DNA from: Pseudomonas graminis | GTDB taxonomy: Bacteria; Pseudomonadota; Gammaproteobacteria; Pseudomonadales; Pseudomonadaceae | Assembly (NCBI RefSeq): GCF_004364335.1 | Contig: NZ_SOCR01000001.1 | Span: 124,001 to 188,000 of the forward strand | Length of the DNA stretch: 64,000 bases | Direction: 5' to 3' | Part shown: positions 1-9,000 of the stretch, in pieces | Position numbering within the stretch: the first letter of the stretch is position 1 | Layout of the letters: every line of letters begins with the position of its first letter | Translations under genes and position numbers: made by a program | Notes under the pieces: model-generated | Database searches by the model: none | What the model was told of the DNA's origin: nothing | The model's input: the letters and a program-made list of their open reading frames with translations, nothing else

Positions 1-312
1 AGGACCGTAGCCCGATGCCTTAACTACGATCATTTTCGGATCCGCATCTCCCGCATCTCGAGCAAACTTTGTTGCAAAACACACGCAGGGCACCTCCGCG
101 GCTGTGAGCCCGCTTTTGGTAATACCATAATATGTGTTACCACCAAAAGATAACGCACCAAATTTTTTAAGGAACAGCTTATAGGAGGCAGGAAACTGAA
201 CCCCTAATGCTTTTTCGAACTCAGCTATAACTTCATCACTCGCGCCTCCGGAAAATGCAGGCTCGTCACTGCTCAAATTCATTTCGTTTTCAATAATATC
301 TATATAAGTCAT
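1..312 (-). CDS. SUKH (SMI1/KNR4)-family immunity protein, 3' end outside window
   Basis: The first 104 codons are present and the C-terminus lies beyond the window edge. The protein opens MTYIDIIENEM and contains the FEKALGVQFPASYKLFLKKFGA segment followed by a GG..YYGI stretch, which is the N-terminal pattern of SMI1/KNR4 (SUKH) proteins. In polymorphic-toxin loci this family binds and neutralises nuclease toxins. The start at 312 is supported by a GAGAGGTG ribosome-binding site about 4 bases upstream. It follows a decayed Rhs fragment (371-722) on the same strand, so it is probably the surviving immunity gene of a lost Rhs tip. The family call comes from the sequence pattern; the partner is inferred. 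Confidence 0.75.
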   Translation of the reverse strand, partial: MTYIDIIENEMNLSSDEPAFSGGASDEVIAEFEKALGVQFPASYKLFLKKFGALSFGGNTYYGITKSGLTAAEVPCVCFATKFARDAGDADPKMIVVKASGYGP

Positions 313-370
313 GATCACCTCTCAAAAAACTAAGGACCGCTCTTTCAAATAGGTGTTTTTCCAAGCATTG

Positions 371-722
371 AAAGGACTGCGATTCGACGTTGCGGTTGAT
401 CACTTCGCCCAACTGGCCCCGTTGGTGTAACGATACTGGACGAGGGTTTCAACGGCTTCATTGCCCACTATGCGCTTGACGTCGGTTAGGCGGCCCAAAG
501 GATTGTCGTAGTGCAAATGCACCCGCACGCCGCCGGGTGCGCTGATGTCGGTAAGCGTAACGTCGGCCGTTCGGGAGAAATGCAGATAACGCCCGAGCGC
601 ATTTTCCAGACGTTGCAAGGGCACCAGCGACCGGCAACTTCGCCCGCAACGAACCCTGCGGTGAATTTCATGACGCACGGCATAATGGCTTTCATGCCCG
701 TCTGGCGGCCGGCCTTGATTAG
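371..722 (-). pseudogene. Decayed Rhs fragment (two core pieces fused)
   Basis: Two out-of-frame pieces of the local Rhs protein are joined here. One frame reads GMKAIMPCVMKFTAGFVAGE, matching the region after the PAAR domain in the Rhs at 19071-23273. Another frame reads PLQRLENALGRYLHF through ETLVQYRY, matching the start of the YD-repeat shell. A further frameshift follows, after which EVINRN is still recognisable. The roughly 150 residues normally between the two pieces are missing. It cannot encode a working Rhs and is a deletion scar left behind between immunity genes. Confidence 0.8.
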
Positions 723-751
723 TCGGGGTGATAAGCCTTCTCGCAGTGACA

Positions 752-1210
752 CTATAGGAAAGTGGAACCGGCCTCATCTTCATCTTGTTGAACCATTTTT
801 ACGACGAGTTCCCAATCCTCCCCCTCGATAAAATTTCTTCCAAAAAAGACATACGTCATGACTCCACCAAAATAATCATCCCCTCCAGCCTCGACAGAGA
901 ACTGGTGTACAAATGACATTGGCACACCATCTAAATATCGCCAACTTGGTTGGTGGAGCCAACGAGGGCGTTGTCCGTAACTAACGAACCTCCCCTCTAG
1001 TTCATCTGCAACCCAAGCTTTTGCTGACTTGGGCGTTGCCGAAATCCACGTCAAATCCGGCCGCGGCAGATTCAAACCAATATATTTTTCATACAGCGCT
1101 TTTACAAACGGCTCAGCTTCCTCATGACTGACTCCGGCATTAAACTTTTTCGATGCAATCTCGATGACCACTGAACTAAATAAAATATAGCTCTTATCCA
1201 TATCTACCAT
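752..1210 (-). CDS. Probable immunity protein for the LHH-tipped Rhs
   Basis: 152 aa, soluble, acidic, no signal peptide. Its ATG at 1210 overlaps the last codons of the upstream Rhs gene (stop 1204-1206) and has a GGAG site 7 bases upstream that lies inside the Rhs coding sequence. Translational coupling of this kind is typical of toxin-immunity pairs. I do not firmly recognise the family. The stretch PRWLHQPSWRYLDGVPMSF followed by VHQFSV vaguely recalls DUF1963/YwqG-like proteins, but that is weak. The role as the cognate antitoxin of the Rhs1 tip is inferred from position alone. Confidence 0.7.
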   Translation of the reverse strand: MVDMDKSYILFSSVVIEIASKKFNAGVSHEEAEPFVKALYEKYIGLNLPRPDLTWISATPKSAKAWVADELEGRFVSYGQRPRWLHQPSWRYLDGVPMSFVHQFSVEAGGDDYFGGVMTYVFFGRNFIEGEDWELVVKMVQQDEDEAGSTFL

Positions 1211-4200
1211 GAGTTCACTCCCTTAATCACTTCCAACAATTCGGAACCTGCGTGCCTAAACTTGTCCACAGCGGCATGCTGCCAGCGATCAACCTCAGTC
1301 AGGTTGGAACTACCATGTACACCTTCGCCGCCAACACGCTGTGGAACGTCTGTGTGATGCAGTTCATAGGGTAAGTCTTTAACACTTACCTTACCCGTCT
1401 TCAGGTTTCTTATTTTTGCAGTTATGTTCGGCGGCTGCCCCCCGGCCATTGCTGCTAGATTTCGCGGAGAATAGATGGAAACGGGCTTACTCATTTCTTC
1501 AGCTGCCGTATTTTTCCAGTAATTTTTCCGTGCAGTTGACCAGCATTCCCACCCCCAAGGGTCGATCCAACCTGTCGGGCTCGGGACATATTTATATTGA
1601 CCCTGGAACCGCAGGTTTTGCTCAACCTCGCTCACCGCAAGCGTTTCGACTTCACCCCACGCCTTATACGTCGCCTGCCACACGATCTGGCCATCGACAT
1701 CCGTCATCTCAAGCGGAGTGCCGATCTGGTCGGTGTGGAAGTAGTAGAGCTTCTGCTCTGCCTCACCTTCGCTCTGGTCAACCCGGGCAAGTGGCGCGTA
1801 GCTTCCTGGCTCGTAAATATAAAGGCTGCTCTGCCACGGCGTTTCCTCACGTAGCATCCGCAGGCCTTGCCAGAGGAACTGCTTGTGTTCTGTCTCGCCG
1901 TTTATCTCGGAAGTTTTGCCAATCCGGCGACCCAGGCTGTCATACCGGTACGTACCAACGCTATGCACCTGGCTGTTAACCATCGTTTCCGCGCGAACAA
2001 GGCGATTTTCGCAGTCATAGGTAAAGGTCTGCAGTTTGCCCAACCCTACCCGCTTTTCAATCAGGTTGCCCCAGGCGTCGTAGCCATATTCCTGATCACG
2101 CCATTGCTTGATGCGGTTGTCTTTGACCTGGTCGAACTGGCTGGTGTTGAAGTTCAGCCGATTAGCCGCAGCGTCGTACCGGAACTCTTCGCTATTCACC
2201 AAGCGGCCGGTGTCTCGACTATGCAACTGACCATTGGCTTCGTATTCGTACTTGATCTCGCCACGCAATTTGTCCAGCGTGCGGGTCAGTTCTCCTGCTG
2301 GATCGCACTCGTACCGCCGATGAATCGGGTTATATGCGTGATCGACCAGCAACGACGTGTTGATCCCTGGGTTCTGAATCTGCGACAGCTTGTCCGCAGG
2401 CAACGTCGATGCAAACTGCCAGGACTTGCGCCCCATCGCGTCATAGCCAAAGCAACTGGTGAGTTTGCCTTGGGACCGATAGACCTCGCGATGCAGGTCG
2501 TCGCGCTCCATGTCGCTGATGAGCAGACCGTCGAGGTTCAGTTGATGGAGATGGCCGCTGCCGTAGTACAGGTGATTGAGGTGTTGGCCTGTCGGCAACG
2601 TTAGCGTGGTCAGGTTGCTGAGCGGATCGTATTCGTAGGCCAGCGCACCTTGCGAAGTAGTTTCTTTGATCAAGCGGCCAAGCATGTCGTAGGCAAATTC
2701 CAGCTTTTCTTCGCCGATGCCCAGCTTTTTACCAATTGCCGAAGGCGAGCGGTGAATCGCAAGCAGTCGGTCTGCTTCGTCATACCCGTAATCCTGCCGC
2801 GCATCCTGATTGACCTTGGCCAGCAAGCGGCCAATCTGATCACGCTCAAATTCCGTACTGCGTTGCGGCCGCTCTGCCCTATCCCCGTAGCCGATTTCAT
2901 CAACACGCGTCAGGTGCCCGCCCAGGTTGTAGCTGAATCTGCGCGTCAGATTGTCGATGCGCTTTTCTTCAATCAGTCGATCCGACGCATCGTAAGCAAA
3001 CTCATAAGCCGCGTTGTTTTCGTTGACCAGTGCCGTCAGCCGAATCGCTTTGTCGTACTCATAGCGAATGCGCTGGCCCTTCGCGTCCTGCCGGCTGCTT
3101 GGCAAACCGCGCGCATTACGCAGCAAGCGCGTGGTCTGACCCTTGCCATCAATGTGCGTCAGCACCTGCCCAAGGGCGTTGTAGGTAAAGGCCTCAGCCG
3201 TGCCATCAGGATGCTCGATGCGCACCACTTCGCCGTCAGGCTTGCGCTCAAGTCGTGTCGTCTGATTCAACGCATCGGTGACGGCAATCAGATGAGATCG
3301 ATCATCGTAGGTGTAGAAGGTGCTTTTGCCCGAACAATCCTGAAACCGCTCAACCTGCGCCAAGCCATTCCACCACAGGTATTTCGACTTGTAGGTAGCA
3401 TCAATAATGGTGTGCGGCAGACCCTCTTCGCTGTTGAGATATTCGGTCTTGTGGCCCAGCGGATCGGTTTCAGCGATCAGGTTGCCCTTATCGTCGTAAC
3501 GCGCCTTCCAGACGCTGCCGTCCGGGAAGGCGGTTTCGGTGATCAAGGTGGTACTGAGGTGGTAGCTGTAGGTGATGCTTCGACCGAGCGGGTCGGTCTC
3601 TTCGATCAGGCGCGAAAAATCGTCGTACTTGAATGTCAGACGATTCCCGTCCGGCAGACTGATGGCGGTCGTGTTTCCCGCTTCATCCAGATCGATGCCG
3701 TAACGCTCACCGCCAAAGTCGCGGCTGGCAATGACCCGTTTGTCCTCGTTGTATTGCACTTCCAGCTCGCGCCCGAGGACGTCGACGGCCCAGGACGTTC
3801 TGCTCTTGAAGTCGTAACGGAAATGAAAGTGTTCGCCGTCACTGGTCCAATGCTCAACCACGCGCGGTTGGCCGTCGATGGTTTCCCAACGGTAGTTGCA
3901 GCTCAGACCCAATGCGTTGCTGTGACTGACCATCACGCCTTCGGCGTAGCTGAACCGGCGCATGCAATCGCCATTGCGATTGATCACTTCGATGAGCTGA
4001 CCGTTGTCGTCGTAGCGGTACTGGACGAGGGTTTCAACGGCCAGGTTGTCGACGATGCGTTTGACGTCGCTCAGGCGGCCCAGCGGGTTGTCGTAATGCA
4101 GGTGAATCCGCACGCCGCCGGGCGCGCTGATGTCGGTTAGCGTTCCTTCGACCGTGCGGGTGAAATGCAGGTAATGACCCAGCGCATTTTCCAGACGCTG

Positions 4201-5274
4201 CAACGGCACCGAGGTGTTGTCGTCCGGCACTTCGCCGAAGTAGAAAAACACGTTGTCCAGGGTTTGCAGCAGGTAGTGCCCACCCAGGGTACGGACCAGA
4301 TGAATCTGCTCGTAGGGGTTGTAAATGCGCTCCCCGGGCTCGACGTCGACAAAGGGCACGCTGCGGCCCTGGTTGTCGGTAAGGTAAACGAAGCTTCCGC
4401 TGCGGCGCAGGCTCTGCTCCCAGGGCAAGACCCAGCCCTGACCCAACACGCTGTCGACGGTCAGGTCGCTGGCATAGAAGCGGGACCATTCAATCGGCAT
4501 CAGGCCGGGCAGTACGAAGTCGGTTTCGCCTGAATCCAGCAACAGTTTGCGGCCGGTCGTGAGGTCGACGGGATTGCCGATAAAACCGCCCAAGACTTTC
4601 CCGACTGCCGGGCCAATGATGTAGGTGCCCGTGAGGTAGCTGGCGGCAACAGTCGCGCCGAAGCGCAGCGCGCACGGCCCTGCAGCCTTCAACCCTTGCG
4701 TCAGCCCTAGCTTGGCGACTGATACCAGCGCTTTACCCATCGATGCGACGATCATCAGCACGTCGACAACGACGCGAAGCCAACCCGGAATTTCGTCGTC
4801 GATATGGAGGTATTGAACCGTGCCGCCTCCGATGAACACATCGTCCGAGCCGCCTGAAATCCGTGCACCACAGGTCAGCCTGTCATCCTTACGCGCAGCA
4901 GCCACGCTGTTGATGAAGACGTTGGATGAGCCTTCGGCGACCTGAACCGGCGCAGGATGCTTTTCGCACCGGCCGAGGCTGAGCTCGACATGCGCGGCAT
5001 TGCGGTTGTTGATGTACACATCGGTCGAGCAGCCGGGGAGCTGGATCTCCCCGGCCGGCGAGCTGAACATCTTGCCGAAATACTCCCCCAAAGCCGGCAG
5101 CGCACTAGCAAGAAGCCCCAGGGCGATGGGCATCAGGAAAGCAGCGGTGCCTCCCGAGCACACCAGGGTGGCGGCATAAGCGGCAATCGCCAAACCGACG
5201 ACTGCGCCTGCCAGAAACCTCGCCAGGGCGCTGGTCTGTTCAATTTCACCGTTGTATCGAGCGGCTTCAAACAT
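1204..5274 (-). CDS. rhs: PAAR-Rhs T6SS effector with LHH/HNH-type nuclease tip (Rhs1)
   Basis: 1356 aa. Order: prePAAR-like MFEAAR motif, hydrophobic hairpin (about 16-62), PAAR spike tip (about 71-152), second hydrophobic segment (about 164-190), then a long YD-repeat shell that encapsulates the toxin. The tip (about the last 114 residues) carries YELHHTDVPQR and later RWQHAAVDKFRH, the pattern of an HNH/Endo VII nuclease of the LHH type, so DNA is the likely target. It would ride on VgrG, with an EagR chaperone shielding the hydrophobic segments. Odd feature: the end of the shell is shortened. QNLRFQGQY runs straight into KYVPSPTGWIDPWGW, losing the stretch that in sibling copies holds FRYYDP and the DPxGL cleavage motif. 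Only a scrap of EagR lies upstream. It may be unprocessed or defective. Confidence 0.9.
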   Translation of the reverse strand: MFEAARYNGEIEQTSALARFLAGAVVGLAIAAYAATLVCSGGTAAFLMPIALGLLASALPALGEYFGKMFSSPAGEIQLPGCSTDVYINNRNAAHVELSLGRCEKHPAPVQVAEGSSNVFINSVAAARKDDRLTCGARISGGSDDVFIGGGTVQYLHIDDEIPGWLRVVVDVLMIVASMGKALVSVAKLGLTQGLKAAGPCALRFGATVAASYLTGTYIIGPAVGKVLGGFIGNPVDLTTGRKLLLDSGETDFVLPGLMPIEWSRFYASDLTVDSVLGQGWVLPWEQSLRRSGSFVYLTDNQGRSVPFVDVEPGERIYNPYEQIHLVRTLGGHYLLQTLDNVFFYFGEVPDDNTSVPLQRLENALGHYLHFTRTVEGTLTDISAPGGVRIHLHYDNPLGRLSDVKRIVDNLAVETLVQYRYDDNGQLIEVINRNGDCMRRFSYAEGVMVSHSNALGLSCNYRWETIDGQPRVVEHWTSDGEHFHFRYDFKSRTSWAVDVLGRELEVQYNEDKRVIASRDFGGERYGIDLDEAGNTTAISLPDGNRLTFKYDDFSRLIEETDPLGRSITYSYHLSTTLITETAFPDGSVWKARYDDKGNLIAETDPLGHKTEYLNSEEGLPHTIIDATYKSKYLWWNGLAQVERFQDCSGKSTFYTYDDRSHLIAVTDALNQTTRLERKPDGEVVRIEHPDGTAEAFTYNALGQVLTHIDGKGQTTRLLRNARGLPSSRQDAKGQRIRYEYDKAIRLTALVNENNAAYEFAYDASDRLIEEKRIDNLTRRFSYNLGGHLTRVDEIGYGDRAERPQRSTEFERDQIGRLLAKVNQDARQDYGYDEADRLLAIHRSPSAIGKKLGIGEEKLEFAYDMLGRLIKETTSQGALAYEYDPLSNLTTLTLPTGQHLNHLYYGSGHLHQLNLDGLLISDMERDDLHREVYRSQGKLTSCFGYDAMGRKSWQFASTLPADKLSQIQNPGINTSLLVDHAYNPIHRRYECDPAGELTRTLDKLRGEIKYEYEANGQLHSRDTGRLVNSEEFRYDAAANRLNFNTSQFDQVKDNRIKQWRDQEYGYDAWGNLIEKRVGLGKLQTFTYDCENRLVRAETMVNSQVHSVGTYRYDSLGRRIGKTSEINGETEHKQFLWQGLRMLREETPWQSSLYIYEPGSYAPLARVDQSEGEAEQKLYYFHTDQIGTPLEMTDVDGQIVWQATYKAWGEVETLAVSEVEQNLRFQGQYKYVPSPTGWIDPWGWECWSTARKNYWKNTAAEEMSKPVSIYSPRNLAAMAGGQPPNITAKIRNLKTGKVSVKDLPYELHHTDVPQRVGGEGVHGSSNLTEVDRWQHAAVDKFRHAGSELLEVIKGVNSW

Positions 5275-5276
5275 GG

Positions 5277-5371
5277 TTATTCCTGCTCGGGAGTTTCAGC
5301 AGGTGAATCCTGGGTATGCCGGGGTTGGAAGCTTGCGAGCAGTTGCAGCCAGTTTTCGGTTTGTGCGGCGC
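5277..5371 (-). pseudogene. 3' remnant of an EagR (DUF1795) chaperone gene
   Basis: The last 30 codons read AAQTENWLQLLASFQPRHTQ and end in SPAETPEQE and a stop, nearly identical to the end of the intact chaperone at 10318-10785. Homology stops abruptly at about 5371, so the first 80% of the gene is gone. The stop codon lies 2 bases before the ATG of Rhs1, the same junction as in the intact module. This shows that the module was copied or recombined with its breakpoint inside the chaperone gene. Confidence 0.85.
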
Positions 5372-5580
5372 CCCCCAAAGAATCGCTGAATTAGCTGGTT
5401 TACTTACGGCGAAGACACCCATCGGAGAAGACTGACAAGTATCAATCGAAACGTTAGGTATAGGCCTAAGCGGCGCGCCTGACCGAAATTGCTAAAGAAG
5501 TTATCTGAACTTGTTAAAGAGCAGTGCTGCATTAGGGTTCGCCGATCCCACGACCTGAATTGCAGCTTGGTAGTGATTCC

Positions 5581-6066
5581 CTAGAACTGAGGTTCTTCTT
5601 CAAGCTCTGCGATGAATTGATCAAACGATTTAGCGACCATTCTCTGAGCGGCAATTTGATTCGCAGCCATGCTTACCTCCTCACGAAATGTATCCACAGC
5701 GTAAAAAACAACGGAACCATTGAGCATATCAAGACAGAAGAAGTTACCGCCATCATCTGTCGCGAACGGCAGAAGTGTGTGTGGAATTACCTGCCGCTCA
5801 CACATCAGCTTGTAACACCCCTCAATAAACCCCGTATCGCTTGCGTTTCCTGCCCCATCGAAAAAAATAGGCTTGAAGTCCGAAATTTGCATCGGTTCGT
5901 ATCCATCCTCTGTGACAACCCAACTCCTGCTGGGGATACCTCCATTAGACTTTAGGTAGAGTTCAATAAAGGAAGCCGGCAATTTGAATCCAACAGATTT
6001 CTCTAATGCGGCTATGTGAGATGGTTCAATTTTTTTTTCGGGTTGCATTAACTTAAAGTCTTGCAT
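5581..6066 (-). CDS. SUKH (SMI1/KNR4) immunity protein for the WHH-tipped Rhs
   Basis: 161 aa from the ATG at 6066, chosen because a GGAG site sits about 6 bases upstream and the start lies 13 bases after the Rhs2 stop. SMI1/KNR4 hallmarks are visible: HIAALEKSVGFKLPASFIEL near the N-terminus, NGG.P, then FATDDGGNFFCLDM and VVFYAVDT, the usual D.GGN.f.lD.. core. SUKH proteins are well-known immunity partners of HNH/WHH nuclease tips, which matches the toxin encoded directly upstream. Pairing is by position and family. Confidence 0.88.
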   Translation of the reverse strand: MQDFKLMQPEKKIEPSHIAALEKSVGFKLPASFIELYLKSNGGIPSRSWVVTEDGYEPMQISDFKPIFFDGAGNASDTGFIEGCYKLMCERQVIPHTLLPFATDDGGNFFCLDMLNGSVVFYAVDTFREEVSMAANQIAAQRMVAKSFDQFIAELEEEPQF

Positions 6067-6079
6067 ATGAGCTCCATTT

Positions 6080-9000
6080 TTAACAGGTTGATGACGCAGC
6101 GCTAGGAGCACGCCCTTTTAGCCACCCTTTAGATTGCGAAATACCGACCGCATCTTTGCCACCATAAGCACCAGAGGGCAACCCAAAATGCTTCTCGAAC
6201 TGGGCGACTGATCCTGTGTGTGGATAAGATGCTTCATGTGCAGATTTCGTGACTAGCTGCATAGTAGATCTGCCGGTTTTCGGATCGAAATCGTCGAGGT
6301 GGTGCCATGTATATTTGCCTTGCGCTTTAACGTCCGCTTCCTTAAGGCCTGCCTGCTTATAAGCCTCCGTAAAATCTCTGCCGCGAGAGCCTTGCATTTC
6401 GATGGTAACAATATTTTTCTGATTTCCAGACACAGGAAACAGATCCTTTGAACCCTCGAAATTAACACTCTTGAACGCCCAACCCCAGGGATCGATCCAG
6501 ACATTCGGATTCGGCGCATATCGATAAAGATTATACCCACCGGCCAAGCCGATCGGGTCTTGGGTAATGAACCGCCCAATTTCCGGATCGTAATACCTGA
6601 ACGTGTTGTAGTGCAGCCCCGTTTCCTCGTCGAAGTACTGACCCTGAAACCGCAGATTTTGCTCAACCTCACTCACGGCAAGCGTTTCGACCTCGCCCCA
6701 CGCCTTGTAGGTCGACTGCCAAACGATCTGGCCATCGACATCCGTCATCTCAAGCGGTGTGCCTATCTGGTCGGTGTGAAAGTAGTAAAGCTTCTGCTCT
6801 AGCTCACCTTCGGCTTGATCGACACGGGCTAGCGGCGCGTAGCTGCCCGGCTCGTAAATATAGAGGCTACTCTGCGCCGGGTTTTCCTCACGCAGCATCC
6901 GCAGGCCTTGCCAGAGGAACTTCTTGTGCTCGGTTCGCCCTTCGATCTCTGACGTCTTCCCAACCCGCCGACCCAGGCTGTCGTACCGGTACGAGCCAAC
7001 GCTGTGCGTCTGGCTGTTGACCATTGTCTCCGCGCGAACAAGACGGTTTTCGCAATCGTAGGTGAACGTCTGCAGCTTGGTTAACCCTGACCGTTTCTCA
7101 ATCAGGTTGCCCCACGCATCATAGGTATATTCCTGATCGCGCCATTGCTTGATTCTGTTGTCTTTGACTTGATCGAACTGACTTGTATTGAAGTTCAGCC
7201 GGTTGGCCGCGGCGTCGTATCGGAACTCTTCGCTATCGACCAAACGACCGGTATCACGACTGTGCAACTGGCCGTTGGCTTCGTATTCGTACTTGATCTC
7301 GCCACGCAATTTGTCCAGCGTGCGGGTCAGTTCTCCTGCTGGATCGTACTCGTACCGCCGATGAATCGGGTTATATGCGTGATCGACCAGCAACGACGTG
7401 TTGATGCCCGGGTTCTGGATCTGCGACAGCTTTTCCGCAGGCAATGTCGACGCAAATTGCCAGCTCTTGCGCCCCATCGCGTCATAGCCGAAACAACTGG
7501 TGAGCTTGCCTTGGGACCGATAGACCTCGCGATGCAGGTCGTCGCGCTCCATGTCGCTGATGAGCAGACCGTCGAGGTTCAGTTGATGGAGATGGCCGCT
7601 GCCGTAGTACAGGTGATTGAGGTGTTGGCCTGTCGGCAACGTTAGCGTGGTCAGGTTGCTGAGCGGATCGTATTCGTAGGCCAGCGCACCTTGCGAAGTA
7701 GTTTCTTTGATCAAGCGGCCAAGCATGTCGTAGGCAAACTCCAGCTTTTCTTCACCGATGCCGAGCTTCTTACCAACCGAGGTAGGCGATCGCGTAATCG
7801 ATAGCAGCCGATCACCTTCGTCATAACCGTAATCCTGCCGCGCATCCTGATTGACCTTGGCCAGCAGCCGTCCAATCACATCACGCTCAAACTCCGTACT
7901 GCGTTGCGGCCGCTCTGCCCTATCCCCGTAGCCGATTTCATCAACACGCGTCAGATGCCCGCCCAGGTTGTAGCTAAACCGGCGCGTGAGGTTGTCGATG
8001 CGCTTTTCTTCAATCAGTCGATCAGAAGCATCGTAAGCAAATTCGTAAGCCGCGTTGTTTTCATTAACCAGCGCTGTCAGCCGAATCGCTTTGTCGTACT
8101 CGTAACGAATACGCTGGCCCTTGGCGTCTTGTCGGCTAGAAGGGAGTCCGCGTGCAGTACGGAGCAGACGCGTGGTCTGACCCTTGCCATCGGTGTGCGT
8201 CAGCACCTGGCCCAGGGCGTTGTAGGTAAACGATTCGGCAGTCCCATCCGGGTGCTCGATGCGCACCACTTCGCCGTCGGGCTTGCGCTCAAGCCGTGTG
8301 GTCTGGTTCAACGCATCGGTGACGGTGATCAGGTGGGAGCGATCGTCATAGCTATAAAACGTGCTTTTACCCGAACAGTCCTGAAAGCGCTCCACCTGCG
8401 CCAGTTCGTTCCACCACAGGTATTTCGACTTGTAGGTCGCGTCGATAATCGTGTGCGGCAGGCCATCTTCGCTGTTGAGGTACTCGGTCTTTTGGCCCAG
8501 CGGATCGATTTCAGCGATCAGATTGCCCTTGTCGTCGTAACGGGCCTTCCAGACGCTGCCGTCCGGGAAAGCGGTTTCGGTGATCAAGGTGGTATTGAGG
8601 TGGTAGCTGTAGGTAATGCTTCGACCGAGCGGGTCGGTCTCTTCGATCAGGCGCGAGAAGTCATCGTACTTGAACGTCAGACGATTCCCGTCCGGCAGGC
8701 TGATGCCGGTCGTGTTGCCCGCTTCATCCAGATCGATGCCGTAGCGCTCGCCGCCGAAGTCCCGGCTGGCGATGACCCGTTTGTCCTCGTTGTACTGCAC
8801 TTCCAGCTCGCGGCCGAGGACGTCGACGGCCCAGGACGTTCTGTTCTTGAAGTCATAACGAAAATGAAAGTGTTCGCCGTCGCTGGTCCAGTGTTCAACC
8901 ACCCGCGGCTGGCCGTCAATGGTTTCCCAGCGGTAGTGGCAGCTCAGGCCCAATGCGTTGCTGTGACTGGCCATCACTCCGTCGGCGTAGCTGAACCGGC

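Noticed and set aside
752..1210. Immunity gene start at the internal ATG three codons later
   Set aside because: The first ATG has the better distance (7 bases) to the GGAG site, although the later one cannot be fully excluded.
2650..4140. 496-codon open frame on the plus strand, opposite Rhs1 (also 556 codons at 7904-9574 and others)
   Set aside because: It lies wholly antisense to the Rhs shell and is repeated wherever the shell is repeated. The frame is open because of the codon bias and YD-repeat composition of the real gene, and there are no ribosome sites or families.
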